Source: Rhizophagus clarus (lineage: Eukaryota; Glomeromycota; Glomeromycetes; Glomerales; Glomeraceae). Taken from it: DNA of 64,000 nt. The stretch spans positions 558,001 to 622,000 of the forward strand of contig BLAL01000054.1 in the NCBI GenBank assembly GCA_015698045.1. The letters run 5' to 3'. The notes under the pieces are model-generated. The model was not told the origin of the DNA and made no database searches. It saw only the letters and a program-made list of their open reading frames with translations. Positions 22,295 through 36,458 of this stretch are shown piece after piece. Within the stretch, counting starts at the first letter, position 1; the number at the start of each line of letters is the position of its first letter. The position numbers were made by a program, and so were the translations under genes.

Positions 22295-24142
22295 CATATA
22301 ATATTTATTTAAATAATATAATGCATCAAAAATATTAAGGATATAATGATTTATTTAATAATATTAATATATTAAAAATAATATAATCCTATTTGGTTGT
22401 ATAATAACAGTCTTATAAATAAATTTAATAATTGTTTTTAAGTTTAATAAAAATAAATCAAATAGTAATCCTTATTATTTTCATAAATAAGTTTAATAGT
22501 TTTTTTTAAATTTAATAAAAAAAAATAATATATTAAAAATTATTTTTATATAAATTAACTTATTAAATAATAATATAATTAATAATTAAATAAGTTTAAT
22601 AGATATATTAATTTACTGTTATACTAAATGCACTTATGATTACCTTTATACTAATTTTATAAAATTGTAAATGATTAGTTAAATTTATAAATAACTAAAA
22701 TTTTTTTTTACTTATTTTTTAGTTTTATATAAATAATCAGAAAAATCTTTGATTTTAGCTTAATTTAATGAGTAATATACTTCTGAAAATTACATATTTT
22801 TTAGAAAAAAAAATCATATTATCCTAATTTTTCATAGAATAAATAATACATATTAATATTTATTTTTATATACTTAATTAAAAATCTGAATTTTAAACTT
22901 TAAATTAATAAGATAAAATATGAATTTATTTATTTTTTTACTTTAAATCTGATTTAATATTTTATTTTAAATTAATTTATTAAATTTTATTAATACAATC
23001 AACTCTTAATATAGTAAAATTTTAAATATAATAGATTTTTATTAATATTATATATAATATTTAACTAATCAAATGCATCAGAATTCTTTCATTATAGTAA
23101 AATAATCCAATCAAATTACTTAAATTTTTTATTATAATAGTTTTATAGCAAAGTTTGCAACAATTAATAGGAATTAATACCATTGATACTAATATTAATA
23201 ATCCTAAATATTAAATCATGCATATTTTAATATAACTGAATAATAAATTTTTTTAAAAATATACTAATATGTAAATATAAATTTAATAGAGTTTTGCTAA
23301 TTTATAACTCCTTTTTTTTGCTTTTTAATTAAATCATCTAGATTTAAATTATTCCAAATTAAAATTAATCTTATATTTTTTTAATATTATAATTTTAAGA
23401 AATTGTTTCAAAATTATATTTAATTTAATAAATAAAAGGAAGTTCTATTATTTTTATATATGTTTGCATTTTAACTAATAAAACTTTCTTATTTTGTAAA
23501 TTTAAAAAATACATTTTATATATTAAAAATTAAGACAATTTTTTTTATAAATAAATCTGAAAGGTTAGAAAATTACTTGATTTACTAATTTCATAAATTC
23601 TTTGTATGCCAAATTTTTGTCACTAATTTTCACATAAAGAAATTCATTCAAAAAACTAAATGAAGATCAAAATAAATAAAGCTACGAAATGTAATTTATT
23701 CAAAAAAAAAAAAAAAAGACATATGACTACAAGCAGTAAAAGTCGTCTTTGTAGCATTATGTTACACGATTAAATTGTTGTTCATTGTAAACTTTTTTTA
23801 AATTTCATTATGTTGCACAGTTAAATTATTGTTCATTGTAAACTTTTGCGTTCACTCTTTTTTTTTATAGGATAGAAAAAGGAAAACGAAAATTATATTT
23901 CATCATCGATAAGAAAATTTAACGGCTCAATCATTTACCCGATTCTATACAAAAATGGAATGATAATCAAGAAAATTTTGTAAATCAAGAAAAAAAAAAA
24001 AAATTTAATTAATTGATTTTTGAAGATAAAGATAAAAAAAAAAAAACTTCTCCTCGTACTTAAAAAAAAAAAAAAAAAAATTAATAATTTTAAGAAACAA
24101 AGAAATTTATAATTAATATTATCAAAATTTGTTATAAGAAAA

Positions 24143-24350
24143 ATGATTGAATTCATTGAATTGATAATTAAATCATTATCAGAATTGAATTTAACTCAAG
24201 TTCTTTTAAGTATATCAATAATTATCATATCAATCCTAATTTTAAAATTTTTATTATTCAAGAATGAAATTGTGAAATTCGTTGTTGAAGTTCCTATCGG
24301 TAAGAAAGAATTAATTAAATGTTGAGTTAAAAATTTTTTAATTTAATTTC

Positions 24351-24398
<48 letters not shown>

Positions 24399-26479
24399 CT
24401 AAACCTGGTTGGAACGATGGTAAAATTTTGGAAAAACCTTGCTTAAAGGTTATTATTTATTATATCATTTTGACGAATTATTTGATAAAAATTTAAAAAT
24501 TAATAGTTCTTGTTGTAGGATGCTTCAAATCCCGGTTATATCACGTGTTATGATCCGGCAACAGGACAATTTTTAGCCACAATTCGAGCACATACTGAAG
24601 ATGATGTTAAAGAAGCATTAAAGAAAGCTCAAAATGCGCAACAAAAATGGGTTAAAACATCATTTTCCGAAAGAAAAAGGGTACTTAATAGTTTAATGAA
24701 TTTCATTTTAAATAATCAAGAAGAGATTTGTTGGGTTGCTAGTAGAGATACAGGAAAAACGCGTATGTATTTAACCTTTTTTTTTTTGAAATTTTAATTC
24801 AATATTACAATATTAATAATTTTTTTATGTAGTTGTTGATGGAAAATTTGGAGAAATTTTATCAACATGTGAAAAGATACGATGGACAATAAATCATGGT
24901 GAAAAAGCATTAGCTACTGAATATCGAGAATCTAGTCCAATTTATGCATATAAATCGGCTAAAATTGAGTATCATCCTCTTGGTGTCGTAGCAGCTTTAG
25001 TATCTTGGAATTATCCGTAAGTATTAAATAAATTTTATTATTATTTAAAATTTTTCAACTTATGTGACAATTTATTATTTAGATTTCATAATACATTTGG
25101 CCCCATAATATCGTCATTATTTATTGGAAATGGAATTTTGATTAAGTCATCAGAACAAGTAGCGTGGTCAACACAATATTATAGTAAAATCATTAAAACT
25201 TGTTTAAAGGAATGTGGACATGATCCTGATATTGTTCAGTTCTTGTGCGGATTTCCTGACTGTGGTGAAGCTGTTGTAAGAAGTGGGGTTGATGGAATAA
25301 CCTTTGTCGGGTAAAACCATTAAACTATATTATACACGATTAAAACAAAAAAGTTTTTTTTTTTTAATTTTCATGTTAATTTTTTTTAGATCATGTCCGG
25401 TTGGTAAACAAGTAATGAAAGCAGCATCGGATAACTTGACACCTTGTATTTTAGAATTGGGAGGAAAAGATTGTGCTATTATAAGACATGATGCAAATTT
25501 GTCTCAAGCATTTCCAATTATTATGCGTGGTACTTTCCAAAACGCTGGGCAAAATTGTGTTGGGTTAGAACGTATTCTAGTTCATGAATCATTATATAAT
25601 GAATTTGTGGATAAGGCTATAGAACAAATTAAAAAATTGAGAGTTGGAAGCGATTTGAATGATGATATTGTTGCGGATGTTGGTGCAATGACAATGAGTG
25701 GTCAGGTTTGTATACTAGCATACTGGCTATATATTAATAGTGTGACAATGATCTAGTATGAATTATAATTTAACTTGTTTATTTTTTTTAGGGAGAACGC
25801 CTGCAAAATTTAATTCAAGCTTCCGTATCGGAAGGAGCAAAATTAATTTTAGGAGGACACCCATATATACATCCAAAATATCCAACAGCACAATATTTTG
25901 AGCCTACTCTATTAATTGACGTAACCCCACAAATGACAATTTTAAAACAAGAAATATTTGCACCTATAATGGTAGTAATGAAATTTTCAACAGATGAAGA
26001 AGCAATTGAAATATGTAATAAATCACCTTATGGATTAGGTAATTCGATATTCTCGGGAGATCAAAATAAAGGTGATTGGATGTCTAAAAGACTAAGATGT
26101 GGTATGGTAAATGTAAATGATTTTGGTGCTACTTATCTCAGTAATTTACCATTTGGTGGAGTTGGAATCTCTGGATTTGGAAGGTGAATAATTTTAATTC
26201 AAATATAAACAATTAATTGATGAAATGCTAATTTGGATTTATTTAATTTGTTTATACAGATTCGGAGGTACAGAAGGACTCCGTTCATTGTGTTTAATGA
26301 AATCTGTTACAACAGATAAGATTCGTTTCTTTAAAACATCTATACCTCGTGTATTAGATTATCCAATGCAATCTAACGGGTCATCATTTGTATCTAATCT
26401 AGTAACATTACTCTATGATAATTCTTTAATAGACAAAATGAAAGCGATTACGGGTTTAATAAAAAACTCTAAAAGTTAA
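24143..26479 (+). CDS. Membrane-anchored aldehyde dehydrogenase (Msc7-like)
   Basis: Eight exons (24143-24299, 24396-24448, 24519-24762, 24833-25016, 25083-25310, 25390-25705, 25792-26183, 26260-26479) give 597 residues. Aldehyde dehydrogenases oxidise aldehydes to acids with NAD(P). Residues about 17-38 form one hydrophobic helix ('VLLSISIIIISILILKFLLF'), so the enzyme is probably anchored in a membrane facing the cytosol. Catalytic features are present: the 'SWNYP' oxyanion region, the general base E311 in 'LELGGKD' and the nucleophile C345 in 'GQNC', 34 residues apart as in the family. 'EIFAPIM' and 'PFGGVGISGFGR' are further family motifs. The long form with an N-terminal anchor and C-terminal extension resembles yeast Msc7 and its fungal relatives; the substrate is not evident. 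Its 3' end converges with the RNA-binding gene 230 nt away. Confidence 0.95.
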
Positions 26480-26646
26480 AAAGCAATTTACAAAATTTAT
26501 TTGAGATTAAAGCATTAAACCTATTATAATAATAAAATATAATATTTTTTAATCAATTATTATTAATTTTGAAAATTTATAGAAAATTGAAATTCTTTAC
26601 AAAATGAAATATATGTTACATATATAATATTTGAATATTTATATTA

Positions 26647-26679
<33 letters not shown>

Positions 26680-26709
26680 CTTTTGAATTAAAAACCTCCA
26701 ATTCTAAAA
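26480..26709. other. Convergent intergenic spacer with poly-T tract
   Basis: About 230 nt separate the stop codons of the aldehyde dehydrogenase and the RRM protein. A T tract of roughly 27 nt lies at 26648-26674. Both 3' UTRs must share this space. Confidence 0.6.
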
Positions 26710-28498
26710 TTATTGAGCATAAATTCCAATCCAATTAGATTCTGATTCCATTCGTTCAATTACTGCTTCTTGTTTGGAAATAAAGATTTCATTTAAACGT
26801 TGAACAGGGACCGGATCCAAAGAATCCAAGGGTGGGGTTGAACTTTGAGGTTGAATCGGAGTCACCGGCGTAGTGGCAACGGGTGTTGTTGGGGCGTAAG
26901 CACCGTAACCTGACGTTGGCGTCACACCTCCGATGGAATTGTATGGGGTTTGTTGTGGACTACTACAAAGAGACAAACAAAATATGTCAATCTCTCATCT
27001 TAGGTAATAAAATTTTATTAATATGTATAAAATTTTTACCGATAAGCGGTAATAGTAGTCTTATCAGTTTGAGATCTGCCCCAGGACAAACGTACTCTAG
27101 AATTGCCTATTAATAGAAAAATCCATTATTTTTAAATAAAGTCATGTTTCATGTAAAGGTGATCTAAATTAATAACAAATACCAATTGGGTAATGTTGCA
27201 TCTGATTAATTGCCATTTCGGCACTTTGTCTATGAACAAATTGCACAAAACCACAACCTTTACCAGGTGGTATTTTTACATAAGTAATCTCACCAAAACC
27301 CTGAAAATAACTACATAATAAATAATTTATGATTGATTAATCAAATGAAAATTATGATATTTAAATAATGAAGAAAATAAAATTAATTTAAATATTCTTA
27401 TATATACCTTCTTAATTCTTCTTCGCTATTAACGCCCGATAGTCCGCCGACAAAAACCGTAGTATTATTCGGATCGTTATATTGATTCAGGACAGTATTC
27501 TGCTGGGCAGGTTGTTGATAATAATTTCCTTGAATGCCGGCTTTGTTTTTTGGTGTCGCTGTGGAAATTCGCATTTGTCGATTACCACAAAATGCACCTT
27601 GCATTTCTACAAGAGCACGCTGTTGTTCAGTTTCATCACCAAATCTAACAAAACCATATCCTATAGAATCAAGAAAGAATTATTAATATCGATAATATAC
27701 ATAAATAATTTATTATATTAACTTACCTCGAGACATGCCAGTCATAGGATCAGTCATGATTTTAGCAGACTTACAAGTAGTATACCTTTGTTGAAAAACA
27801 GACTTATAAAAGAATAGAAAGGTAAATTAGTTCGTGCTAAATTAAAAGAATTAAATCGTGATAAAGTTATATAACTCACCACCAGCATCCACTCGGTTAC
27901 TTCAGGTCCTAAATCACCAACAAAGATCGAAAATTCGGGACCGCGATCATCCCTATTATGAATTGAAAATTGAAGGAATATGAGACAATCAATTAAGCTA
28001 AAAATATTTTTTTGTAATATGATAAAATCCATTTACTTTCGGTCAGTTAACCCGCCTCCAGATGCCCAATTCAATTTAAATAATCTATTAGTACCGGGGA
28101 TTGGCGTTCCATTTACTGTATTTAATGCTTTGACCGCGGCCGCGTTACTGACGAAATCCACAAAGCAATATCCAGCATTTGCACTAATAGAAAAGTTTAT
28201 GAGATTATAGTTGTTATGTATATAAAAAATGACTTTGGAGATCTTTTTTAATTCTTACCCTGTGAACTTATCCCTAATGAATTTTACATTTACATTTTCG
28301 CCAAGCTGATACCAGATTTGTCTAATGTAACTTTCGTCCATCCACGGTTCAAGTTCGCCCATCCTAAATGACAAAAGCTGTAAGCTTTTGTCTTTCAGAG
28401 AGAACCATTAATCTATAAACTTACCATAATGTAGTTTTGTTTTCTGCACCGCCTCCGTAAGGTGGCTGTTGTTGATATTGGTCATATTGATAGGTCAT
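26710..28498 (-). CDS. Three-RRM RNA-binding protein (Nam8/Csx1/TRNAU1AP type)
   Basis: Nine exons on the minus strand (28498-28425, 28363-28259, 28183-28037, 27952-27880, 27802-27727, 27660-27408, 27310-27183, 27106-27040, 26962-26710) give 391 residues. RRM1 begins 'TTLWMGELEPWMDESYIRQI', the signature of the Nam8, Ngr1, Csx1 and TRNAU1AP group, with its RNP1-like 'GYCFVDF'. RRM2 has 'FSIFVGDLGPEV' and 'GYGFVRF'. RRM3 has 'TVFVGGLSG' and 'GCGFVQF'. A Gln/Pro/Tyr-rich N-terminus and a Pro/Thr-rich C-terminus flank the domains. Yeast Nam8 is a U1 snRNP component aiding weak 5' splice sites, and fission yeast Csx1 stabilises stress mRNAs; which role applies cannot be told. The many phase-variable short exons agree with the frame throughout. 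Confidence 0.93.
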
Positions 28499-28662
28499 GT
28501 TCGTAAGAAAGAAGGTATGAGAGGTTTTTTTAAAAAGAGTAAAAAGAAAGCTCGGAACACTTGAGTAGATAATCGAAAGTGAAGGCACGTTATAACCTCG
28601 TTATTCAAATCTGAGACCTTCACAAAAAAATCGTTTTTTTAACAAATTGAAAAAAAATCCGC

Positions 28663-28698
<36 letters not shown>

Positions 28699-31600
28699 AA
28701 CGTCATGAATCATAACACATCAGGTGCTATTTTTTTTTTTTTTTTCTTGAACCCAATGCAGATTAATAAAAGCAGTGAAAATTTTTCTTCGCCACAACAA
28801 TAACATACCGACCTGACCTGACTCAGCGAATCCGCAGCCAACAGATAACTCTCCAAAAAAGGATATATTACATGGCTGTGTCCTCTATAATTAATAAAGG
28901 TTCACGCGTGTATGGTGGCGTAAATTCGGAATCGCATGTTTCATTCTAGTGTATTTTTTATTTTTGTGGTCGCGAACCATGGGATTGATTTGACCAGTTT
29001 ATTAATTTTAGTACATCAAGTACATCATCAATCACGAAAAACACAAATCCTAATAATATCTCGGATTTTTTCTTGTTCTCAATCTGAAATATCACGAGAC
29101 GACGAGACGTCCTTCCCGCGATTTTAGTCATATGGTTCATCAAATTTCAATCTTTTGTATCATTTTCATAGAGTAATTTATTGGAATTTGGAAGGTCTTA
29201 GAACTTTAGAAAGTAAGGTATTGGAAGGCACAATAATTTCTGGTAAAATTAATGTGTTTTTGTGTCCAAATCAATATTCAATCGCACAGTTATTATTGTG
29301 AGCATGACAAGAGTCAAACATACAAATGTTCAGTAAATAGCAAATCTCTCACAACCTGATCCGTCTCAGAAATGATGGAGATAGAGGTAAAAAAAAAAAA
29401 AAAAAAAAAAGGAACAAAAATTCTTTTCATCCTATAATTAAAGTATAATTAAACTTGCATTATCAGTTATATCAAATATATCATCTAAGATTTCGGATTT
29501 TTAATATTTGGATTTTCACGGTCTACTTTGAAGCAGGTAGCACTCGTAAGTTGCAGCTATGGCTAATCAGTTATACCTAATTAAGATGTTTGTTCCAAAA
29601 AGAAACCCCTGAGACAATATATTTTTTTTTATAATAGTAAATCTGTACGAAAATTGGCCATTCATGAACTTTTAAGACAGTATTATTATTATTTGGAGAA
29701 TATCGTCAGTACAAAGCATCAAAGCCACAATTTACAAATAAATTCCCCGCTTATTCAAATATGGAAATATGAACCCGACCGAAAATTTTGCATAAGATTT
29801 ATTCTGTAATCCGTAAATACAAGGAGTAATTACGCATTTTTGAACATCCGCAATTATACATTAAAATATCCGCAATTATCATAAACTTTTTACCGAGATT
29901 TAACGTCATAATGGACAATTCTACCCCCTAAGTCAGAAAGCACAAGTAAGTCTCAAAGGGTTTCATAGACTAAAACAGCATCGATTGCAAGTTGCAACAC
30001 TCACATAAATCAATATGACAGATGAACGATGTTCACCTATCCAATGAATCGGAATGCAGAGGTGATCCGTGGATTGTTCTATCCTAATTCCCAGTGGTTC
30101 GCATAATAGATGTACGGAAAAAAGAAAAGACGGTATACAGGAATTGCTAAATTTATCTGGTTCTGAAGAATGATCAGAGGCATCATGAAGTTACAGACGA
30201 CGAAAATCTATTAATCCCGAAAATAGGAAATACTTCCGTGAACGTTTGATATCAAAGATCATCATCCAGTTTTGTAGATCATTCGGGAATGTCAATTTTT
30301 ATGTTAGAAAAGTGTGGTTTCATGTTTTGAATATCTCAAAACTTGAATTATTTGGGAAATAGCCCGAGAGAAGGTCTCACAAGCTACATTTATTGTCCGA
30401 AAAAAGTTTATGCTATAGTGAAGTTCACTTGTGTAAAAGAAATGATGGTTTCTGGAAAAATTCGGAAAAAAAACATCATCTCATGATTGGAATTATTACT
30501 TTATGGGCAAATAGAATATAATTCTAATGAACTTGGATTTTCATATATAAATTGTTATGTTGAAATAACTATACATAATAAATACTTAATAAATAGTAAA
30601 ATATGAATTTTATTTTTGTGGTTAAGCAATTTTAGCTATATTCTTTACATTTATCTTAATCATTATTGTTTATTGTAATAAAATAATTTAGTGTTTCTAA
30701 TACAAAATACCGATATACAATACCAATACTAGCGAGTTCCTGTATCATTGTTTCTATCACTGTTGCTAACCACGAGATTCTTATATCCTAACAAATTATC
30801 CCATGTTCTAATTGGTAGTAAAGCTCAAAGCTGATCTCGCAATGCAATACATACAGTACATGCTGCTACTATTCATTCTCACCCCACTCCGCCATATAAC
30901 CAAGTCTGAAAATCTGGCACATGAAGAAATACTTTATGATAGTCTAATAATAAAATTTTTAACATAATAAATAAAAACGAAGTCAAAGATAAAAAAACTC
31001 AATAATGATGATAATCATATAGCGTTTCAGCAATAAATGAAATTTTTACATCATAATGTATTTATAGACAATACATCAGAATTAGCATGGTAAATACACA
31101 TCATATCGCTTTATAACATTAACAAATGTATAATGCTAACCTTGACTCCTTCAAAAAAAAAAAAAAAAGAGAAGTATAATTTTTCGAATTGAATCCTAAA
31201 TTGAAGAACAACAAGAAAAGTTAAAAATCTTGTTCTCGTTTTATGATGAAATACAAATAATTTTTTTTTTGTGCGATCATATTAATTTAATTCATTCATC
31301 AATAATTTTATTATTATTTTCAGAATTTGATAGTACAAAAATTATTAAATTATCATCTCGCGTTGATAATTACACAGTGAAAAATTTTTTGAAAAATTAA
31401 CGAATAAGAACTTTTTGAAGTACTAAAAGAAAATTCATCTCACCTAATAATTAAACGGCGAGATAATGTTCATTAAACTATAATAAGAGAATAAAAGATA
31501 AAATTAATCAAATTTGATCTGAAAGATTAGGATCAATAATCATTTACTAAATAAAGATCAGTGGCGTGTTGTTTGGCATACACTTTGTCGTATCCACATG

Positions 31601-33769
31601 AAAGATAACTCGGTCTGGGGCGACAACTATTCATCATTACATTTTTGAAAGATGAGCGCGCATTTTGATTTTCTTACCTTATACCAACCATTAGTTATCG
31701 GATAAAGTATTTTACCAAAAGGCTAAGAGGAGATATCAATAACAACACATTATTTATGATGTGCAATGTCACAGTCACACCCTCAAATATCAACCGAAGA
31801 AGAATAACGTAATATGCACTTGATAAAAACAATATCCAAGCAAGTTTTTAGTCCTGAAAGACGTAAGTAGATTAAAAAAAAAAAGATTGATTAAATGAAT
31901 TGGCAAAAAGTTTTAAAAATTCTGCAGAAAATAACTCACTTCTTTAGCTAGCTTTACAAGTTTCATAGTTCTTTTCCAAGTCATAGTTTAGAAAAATTTA
32001 CTCTGGTCAACGGTTCAGCAGGATTAGGGTTGACTTTTATACAGGAAGACTTACTTCCATTAACATGACCAGATTTCATATTTCAAGATTTTAAAGAAAA
32101 AAAAGATCAAAGTCATCATCCAATTAAAAATGCGTTACTGTAATACAGAAGCGTCACTTAAACGTCACCGGTCGCAAGGCTTCCCGCCCCCAATGATTAA
32201 TTACAGACAAATTCCACAAATTCCCCTTCAAAAATTGATACAAAAAAAAAAAAAAAAAAAAAAATAAATAATGTTTTATAATAAAATATCCCTCTCCATG
32301 GAATCTAGATTATAAACTTTATTTTTAATCATTTTTTACTCCCTTCCCTCGTATTTTCAAAAATTTAAATTATTCTTGTCCTTCCACCCCCTAATTTTTT
32401 CAATAAAGAAAATCTAGTGACCATCAAAAAAAATTTTAAATTGGGAACTTCTTTTTAGAATGATACAAGCATATTTGGTAACTCAAAGAAAATGGTAACT
32501 CAAAGAAAACAAGGATTAAATTTTTTTTTTTTTAAAAACTAAATTTTTAGTAGTGCCAAATGCCAATAACGTATAAAATCACTAGAGCCCACACAAAGGA
32601 CGTTTACTATAAAAATAAGGAACGAATTAAAGAAAACTGTGCCGACATTTTGCATATTCCATATTCAGCATAGTAAAAATTGCAAGTAATTGTTAAATTC
32701 CTGATAGAAACAACGTTATTATATGAAGCCATTATTTCATATCACTTCAATAAACCAGGTCGTCATAAAATTCTAACAAGAAGATACTTATTTGAATGAC
32801 CAACCAATAATATTCAACTCGCGGTACAGACATATGCTTTGATGAACAAATGTTTATCGGTTTATCGTCTGCGCAAAAATCCACGCACATAAATTACATA
32901 ATCTCATTGCGCTTGCATACATACATAATACTGTACATAATACATTAAGATTTTTTAAGGGTATAAAGCAAGGAACAAAGGGAAATTATTTAGGTTAGGG
33001 TCAAAACTTTGAGAACGAATTCAAGTCGGCTTAACTTCAATTTAATTCGTTCATTCCTTTTATTCGTAAATATTTTGATTATCTTTAAACAAAGGAAAAC
33101 GAGTTAACCACATTTTTCACGCGATAAAAAATCATTGGTTGCAACAAAAAACTACAAAAATTTATAAATGTAATTCAGATTACCGTAATAAGATATTGTA
33201 ATTATTGTTTACGGATTGAGTAAATATAACATAAGAAACAAAGAAATCAAAAATACGACATTAACTTTATTACAACGTAATCGGAATATCGGAGAAACAA
33301 AAATAGATTCGTGCACAAGTTCACTAACTATGAAAACTATAATAAAAAGTAAAAGGTTTCAAGTTCTTTGTAGTATAAAAATTACGTGAATTGATTTAAT
33401 AAATATTATAAGACAAGTTTTATTTATAACAATATAATAATTAGAAACAAGTACCAAGTTATAGGAAATGTTTAATATTGTTTAATGCAAAAATAATTGA
33501 TAAAGGAGTTCACTTATGTTTCGAAGGAATGCTTTTTTGGGTTGAATGGATAAAAAAGGATTTAATGAACTTTTTTTAAGAGGTTTGTGGTCGTTTGTGG
33601 TCAGACCCTTCAGGAGTTTATTTACATTATGGAATTAAAATCCTGTTTATAATTAGTAGATCATTGCCTTAATTCATTCAACCTGATTTTTAGAAATGAT
33701 TTTCATTTGAATCAAATTATTTTCGGTATTCATTCTTGTGTTAAAATTGTGATACAAAAATCTTTAAAG

Positions 33770-33806
<37 letters not shown>

Positions 33807-34690
33807 AAAAAAATAAAACAAAAAAGATGGACATTAACAGTTTTTATTTCATTTACTCTTATTAGAAATAATTCACCAAATTTGTAAGTATAAATAATCG
33901 AATACAATACCTTTATATTACAATGTATGTTACAGAAAGAAAAGTGAATGAAATGTTTAAGCCACCAATTACAAATTTAGTTATACCGATGAAAAGAACA
34001 AGAAATTTACTATAATTATTAAAAAGATTCAGATGTTTATAATGAGTATTACTTTGAAAATCAATGTTATTCAATTGTAGAAAAGAAGTTGTGTTACTGT
34101 AAATCCTGTAAATCCTGCCAAATACGTGTCTATTATAGCATAATATGACGTTATACACAGCGGTCACAACGGTTAAGCCACAGTTTGATTGTTTTAATAA
34201 ATAATACAAAGAAAAAAAAAAAATTTTTTTTTTTTTTTTTTTTTTAAAAAAAAAATTTTTCCGGAAGGATTTAAAAAAAAAAATCGTTTTTTTTTTGTTT
34301 TCCTCGTGGGAATAATATTTAAAATTTTTTTACATACAAAAATTTTATTTATTTTTCACTTATTTATTTTTGTATAATACTTACCTCTGGTAAGGTTTGT
34401 TTTAACTTTTAAAAGTATATATCTACTTAAAATATCAATATATCAAATATTCGAATATTCGGAGTATGATTATTAATCATCTTTTTTAGAAATTATAAAT
34501 AAATTTTTTTTCATATAAATATTCTCTTTTCTTTTTTATTGTAAATAAACTTTTCTTTTATCTTCCCTATTCTTTTTAACTTTTCTCTTTCCTTTTCCTT
34601 CTTTCCTCTCCTTTCCTTTCCTTTTTCTCTTCTTCCTACATAATTTTTCTTCTAATTTTTCTTAATTGATATCTTATTTACATATCGTAA

Positions 34691-34722
<32 letters not shown>
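28499..34722. other. Six-kilobase gene-free region
   Basis: I see no supported gene on either strand. Frames at 28936-29143 and 33913-34209 are short and have no recognised domain. There are A tracts at about 28669-28695, 29391-29410, 31152-31168, 32240-32263 and 33770-33803. Base composition between about 29.5 and 33.3 kb is slightly less AT-extreme than its flanks, which would fit old decayed mobile DNA, but no element ends were found. The last 100 nt, CT-rich then A-rich, lead into the EF-hand gene. Confidence 0.45.
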
Positions 34723-35880
34723 ATGGCATCATCAAATAATAGTCGTAATTCATTAACACAATTTTATGAAAAATCGTTGAAAAAGGTCTCAGGAGTTTAT
34801 ATTCAAACAAAACAAAATTCTATAAAGTTATTAAGTACATTGAACATTAATATTGCGAATAAATTTAATGAAATAGAACCAAAGTCAAGTAATAATATTA
34901 ATAATAATAGTAATAGTAATATTAATAATTTAGAAAATTGTAATAAATATGTAAAATCTAGATCAGCCTTTTCGAAGTAAGTTGAATTGAAAAAAATCTT
35001 GTTATTTTTTATTAATTTTTATTTATACTAATTATTTAAAATTATATTAATATATAGTCCACCTACGCCTTATCAAATAGACAATTTTATATCAGATGTT
35101 CCAACTCCTTATTATAATTTAATGAACCAAAAAGATTATTATTTTAATAATGATGATGACGACGTATCAAATCAAAGTAATCCAAATTCAATGAATAGTC
35201 TATATAAAAATTATTCTTATGGTCTACATAATCCTTTTATTCGAAAAAGTCCGCAGAGTATTAATGAAAGAGAATTTTCTGATCAAGAATCTTCTGATGA
35301 TCAAGATGATTATTTTTCAAGAAAGATATCAAATTATTCTAATTATTCTTCTCAATCTTCTTCATCTTCTGTATCTACTAATTATGGATATAATGAATTT
35401 GCTTTGACTCCTTTACCGAATGATGATGGATCTGAGTTGGTTAAAGAAGAAATCAATCATACCGATGTTGGAAAAGAAAAATCAAAAGAAAAGAATTTAA
35501 AAAGAAGAAAATCAACCATGAAATCAATTACTAGTCAAAAATCTGATAGAAGTGTTAAATCTAATAAATCCATAAATAAATTATCCTTAAAATTAAGTAA
35601 AAATAAGTCATCCTCAACTTCTTCAACGGCTGCTGATAATGTTGGAACTATAAACTTTGAAGAATTTATAAGTTCTTTGGACATTAGTGAAGATGTTGAA
35701 GGTAGATTACAATGTAAGTTAAAAAATCTCGTCATTTAAATCTATATATATTATTATATATTTATTTTTTTTTTTTTTTTTTTTTTTTTTATAGGGCTAT
35801 TTAGATTTTATGATAATGATGGTGATGGATTTATTACACGTAGCGAAATGCTTCAAATAATGCACACATTATATAGTTGA
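34723..35880 (+). CDS. Disordered protein with a single C-terminal EF-hand
   Basis: Three exons (34723-34976, 35058-35713, 35795-35880) give 331 residues. Residues 1-260 are low-complexity, rich in Asn, Ser, Asp and Lys, with an acidic 'NNDDDDVSNQSN' patch and a basic 'KNLKRRKSTMKS' patch. The last 50 residues read 'FEEFISSLDISEDVEGRLQ' then 'WLFRFYDNDGDGFITRSEML', closely resembling the third EF-hand and its preceding helix in frequenin/NCS or calcineurin-B type sensors. The loop D-N-D-G-D-G-F-I-x3-E has all calcium ligands. The protein stops about 10 residues after that loop, so the partner EF-hand is missing. It may be a truncated or recombined calcium sensor, or continue in an exon I cannot see. 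A TGA stop follows 'HTLYS'. Confidence 0.75.
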
Positions 35881-36383
35881 AAAATGAATGTTTTAATATC
35901 AAATTTTATAGATTTTATTAATAGATCAATTCATTTTAGGGGGAAGGAATCAAATCTTTTATTAGTATATATAGAGTAGAAAAATTATTTCTAAAAAAAA
36001 AAATTTTTTTTGTATATTTGTTTTTTTTTTTTTTTGTTGAATTTACATAGAAAATTAATAAATAGTGTCATTTCCATAAACATCATAAACATTCAATAAT
36101 ATTTTGATCTATTCAATACAAGTAAATTTTGAATTGGGTTGTGTAACAAATGTAAAAATGTCATTACAAAGCAAAAAATGTTTATTTGCTGATCGGTCTA
36201 TTGTTTTGTGAAAATTCTTAGATGCTAATAGAGCAAATGATTAATTTTTGTTATGTCATTTGCGTCATGTGTTGTGTTACTTTCCACATGTGGTAGATAT
36301 TAATTCATTGTTAATACAGTACAATTTTTTATCCGTCCGTCAGAATCTGATCAAAAATCCGATAGAATGGATAAAATGAAGCA

Positions 36384-36390
36384 TATAAAA
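36384..36390 (+). promoter_or_regulatory. Likely TATA box
   Basis: TATAAAA sits 69 nt upstream of the ATG at 36459, in a stretch of mixed composition ('ACACGGACGTTCTTC') that is less AT-rich than the surroundings, making it more credible than most TATA-like words here. Confidence 0.4.
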
Positions 36391-36458
36391 CACGGACGTT
36401 CTTCTGTCTATTCAGTCACAAAACACAATCTTTTCTTTTTCCTCGAAATAAAAGAAAA

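Larger units (their letters stand above)
20433..24142. other. Intergenic region with palindrome, transposon relics and extreme AT content
   Basis: It contains the 3' UTR hairpin at 20487, a perfect palindrome at 20952-20979, two overlapping short frames at 20993-21543 without recognised domains, and a Tigger-like element at 21769-22294. A degraded similar end lies near 22997 ('CAATCAACTCTTAATATAG'). Between 22.3 and 23.6 kb the sequence is nearly all A and T. A duplicated segment at about 23754-23860 repeats 'GTTCATTGTAAACTTTT'. Confidence 0.5.

Noticed and set aside
28936-29143. Opposed small frames upstream of the RRM gene
   Set aside because: They overlap each other on both strands, a typical chance pattern, with no recognisable motif.
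33913-34209. 98-residue minus-strand frame
   Set aside because: No domain, no promoter or splice evidence; followed by long A and T tracts.
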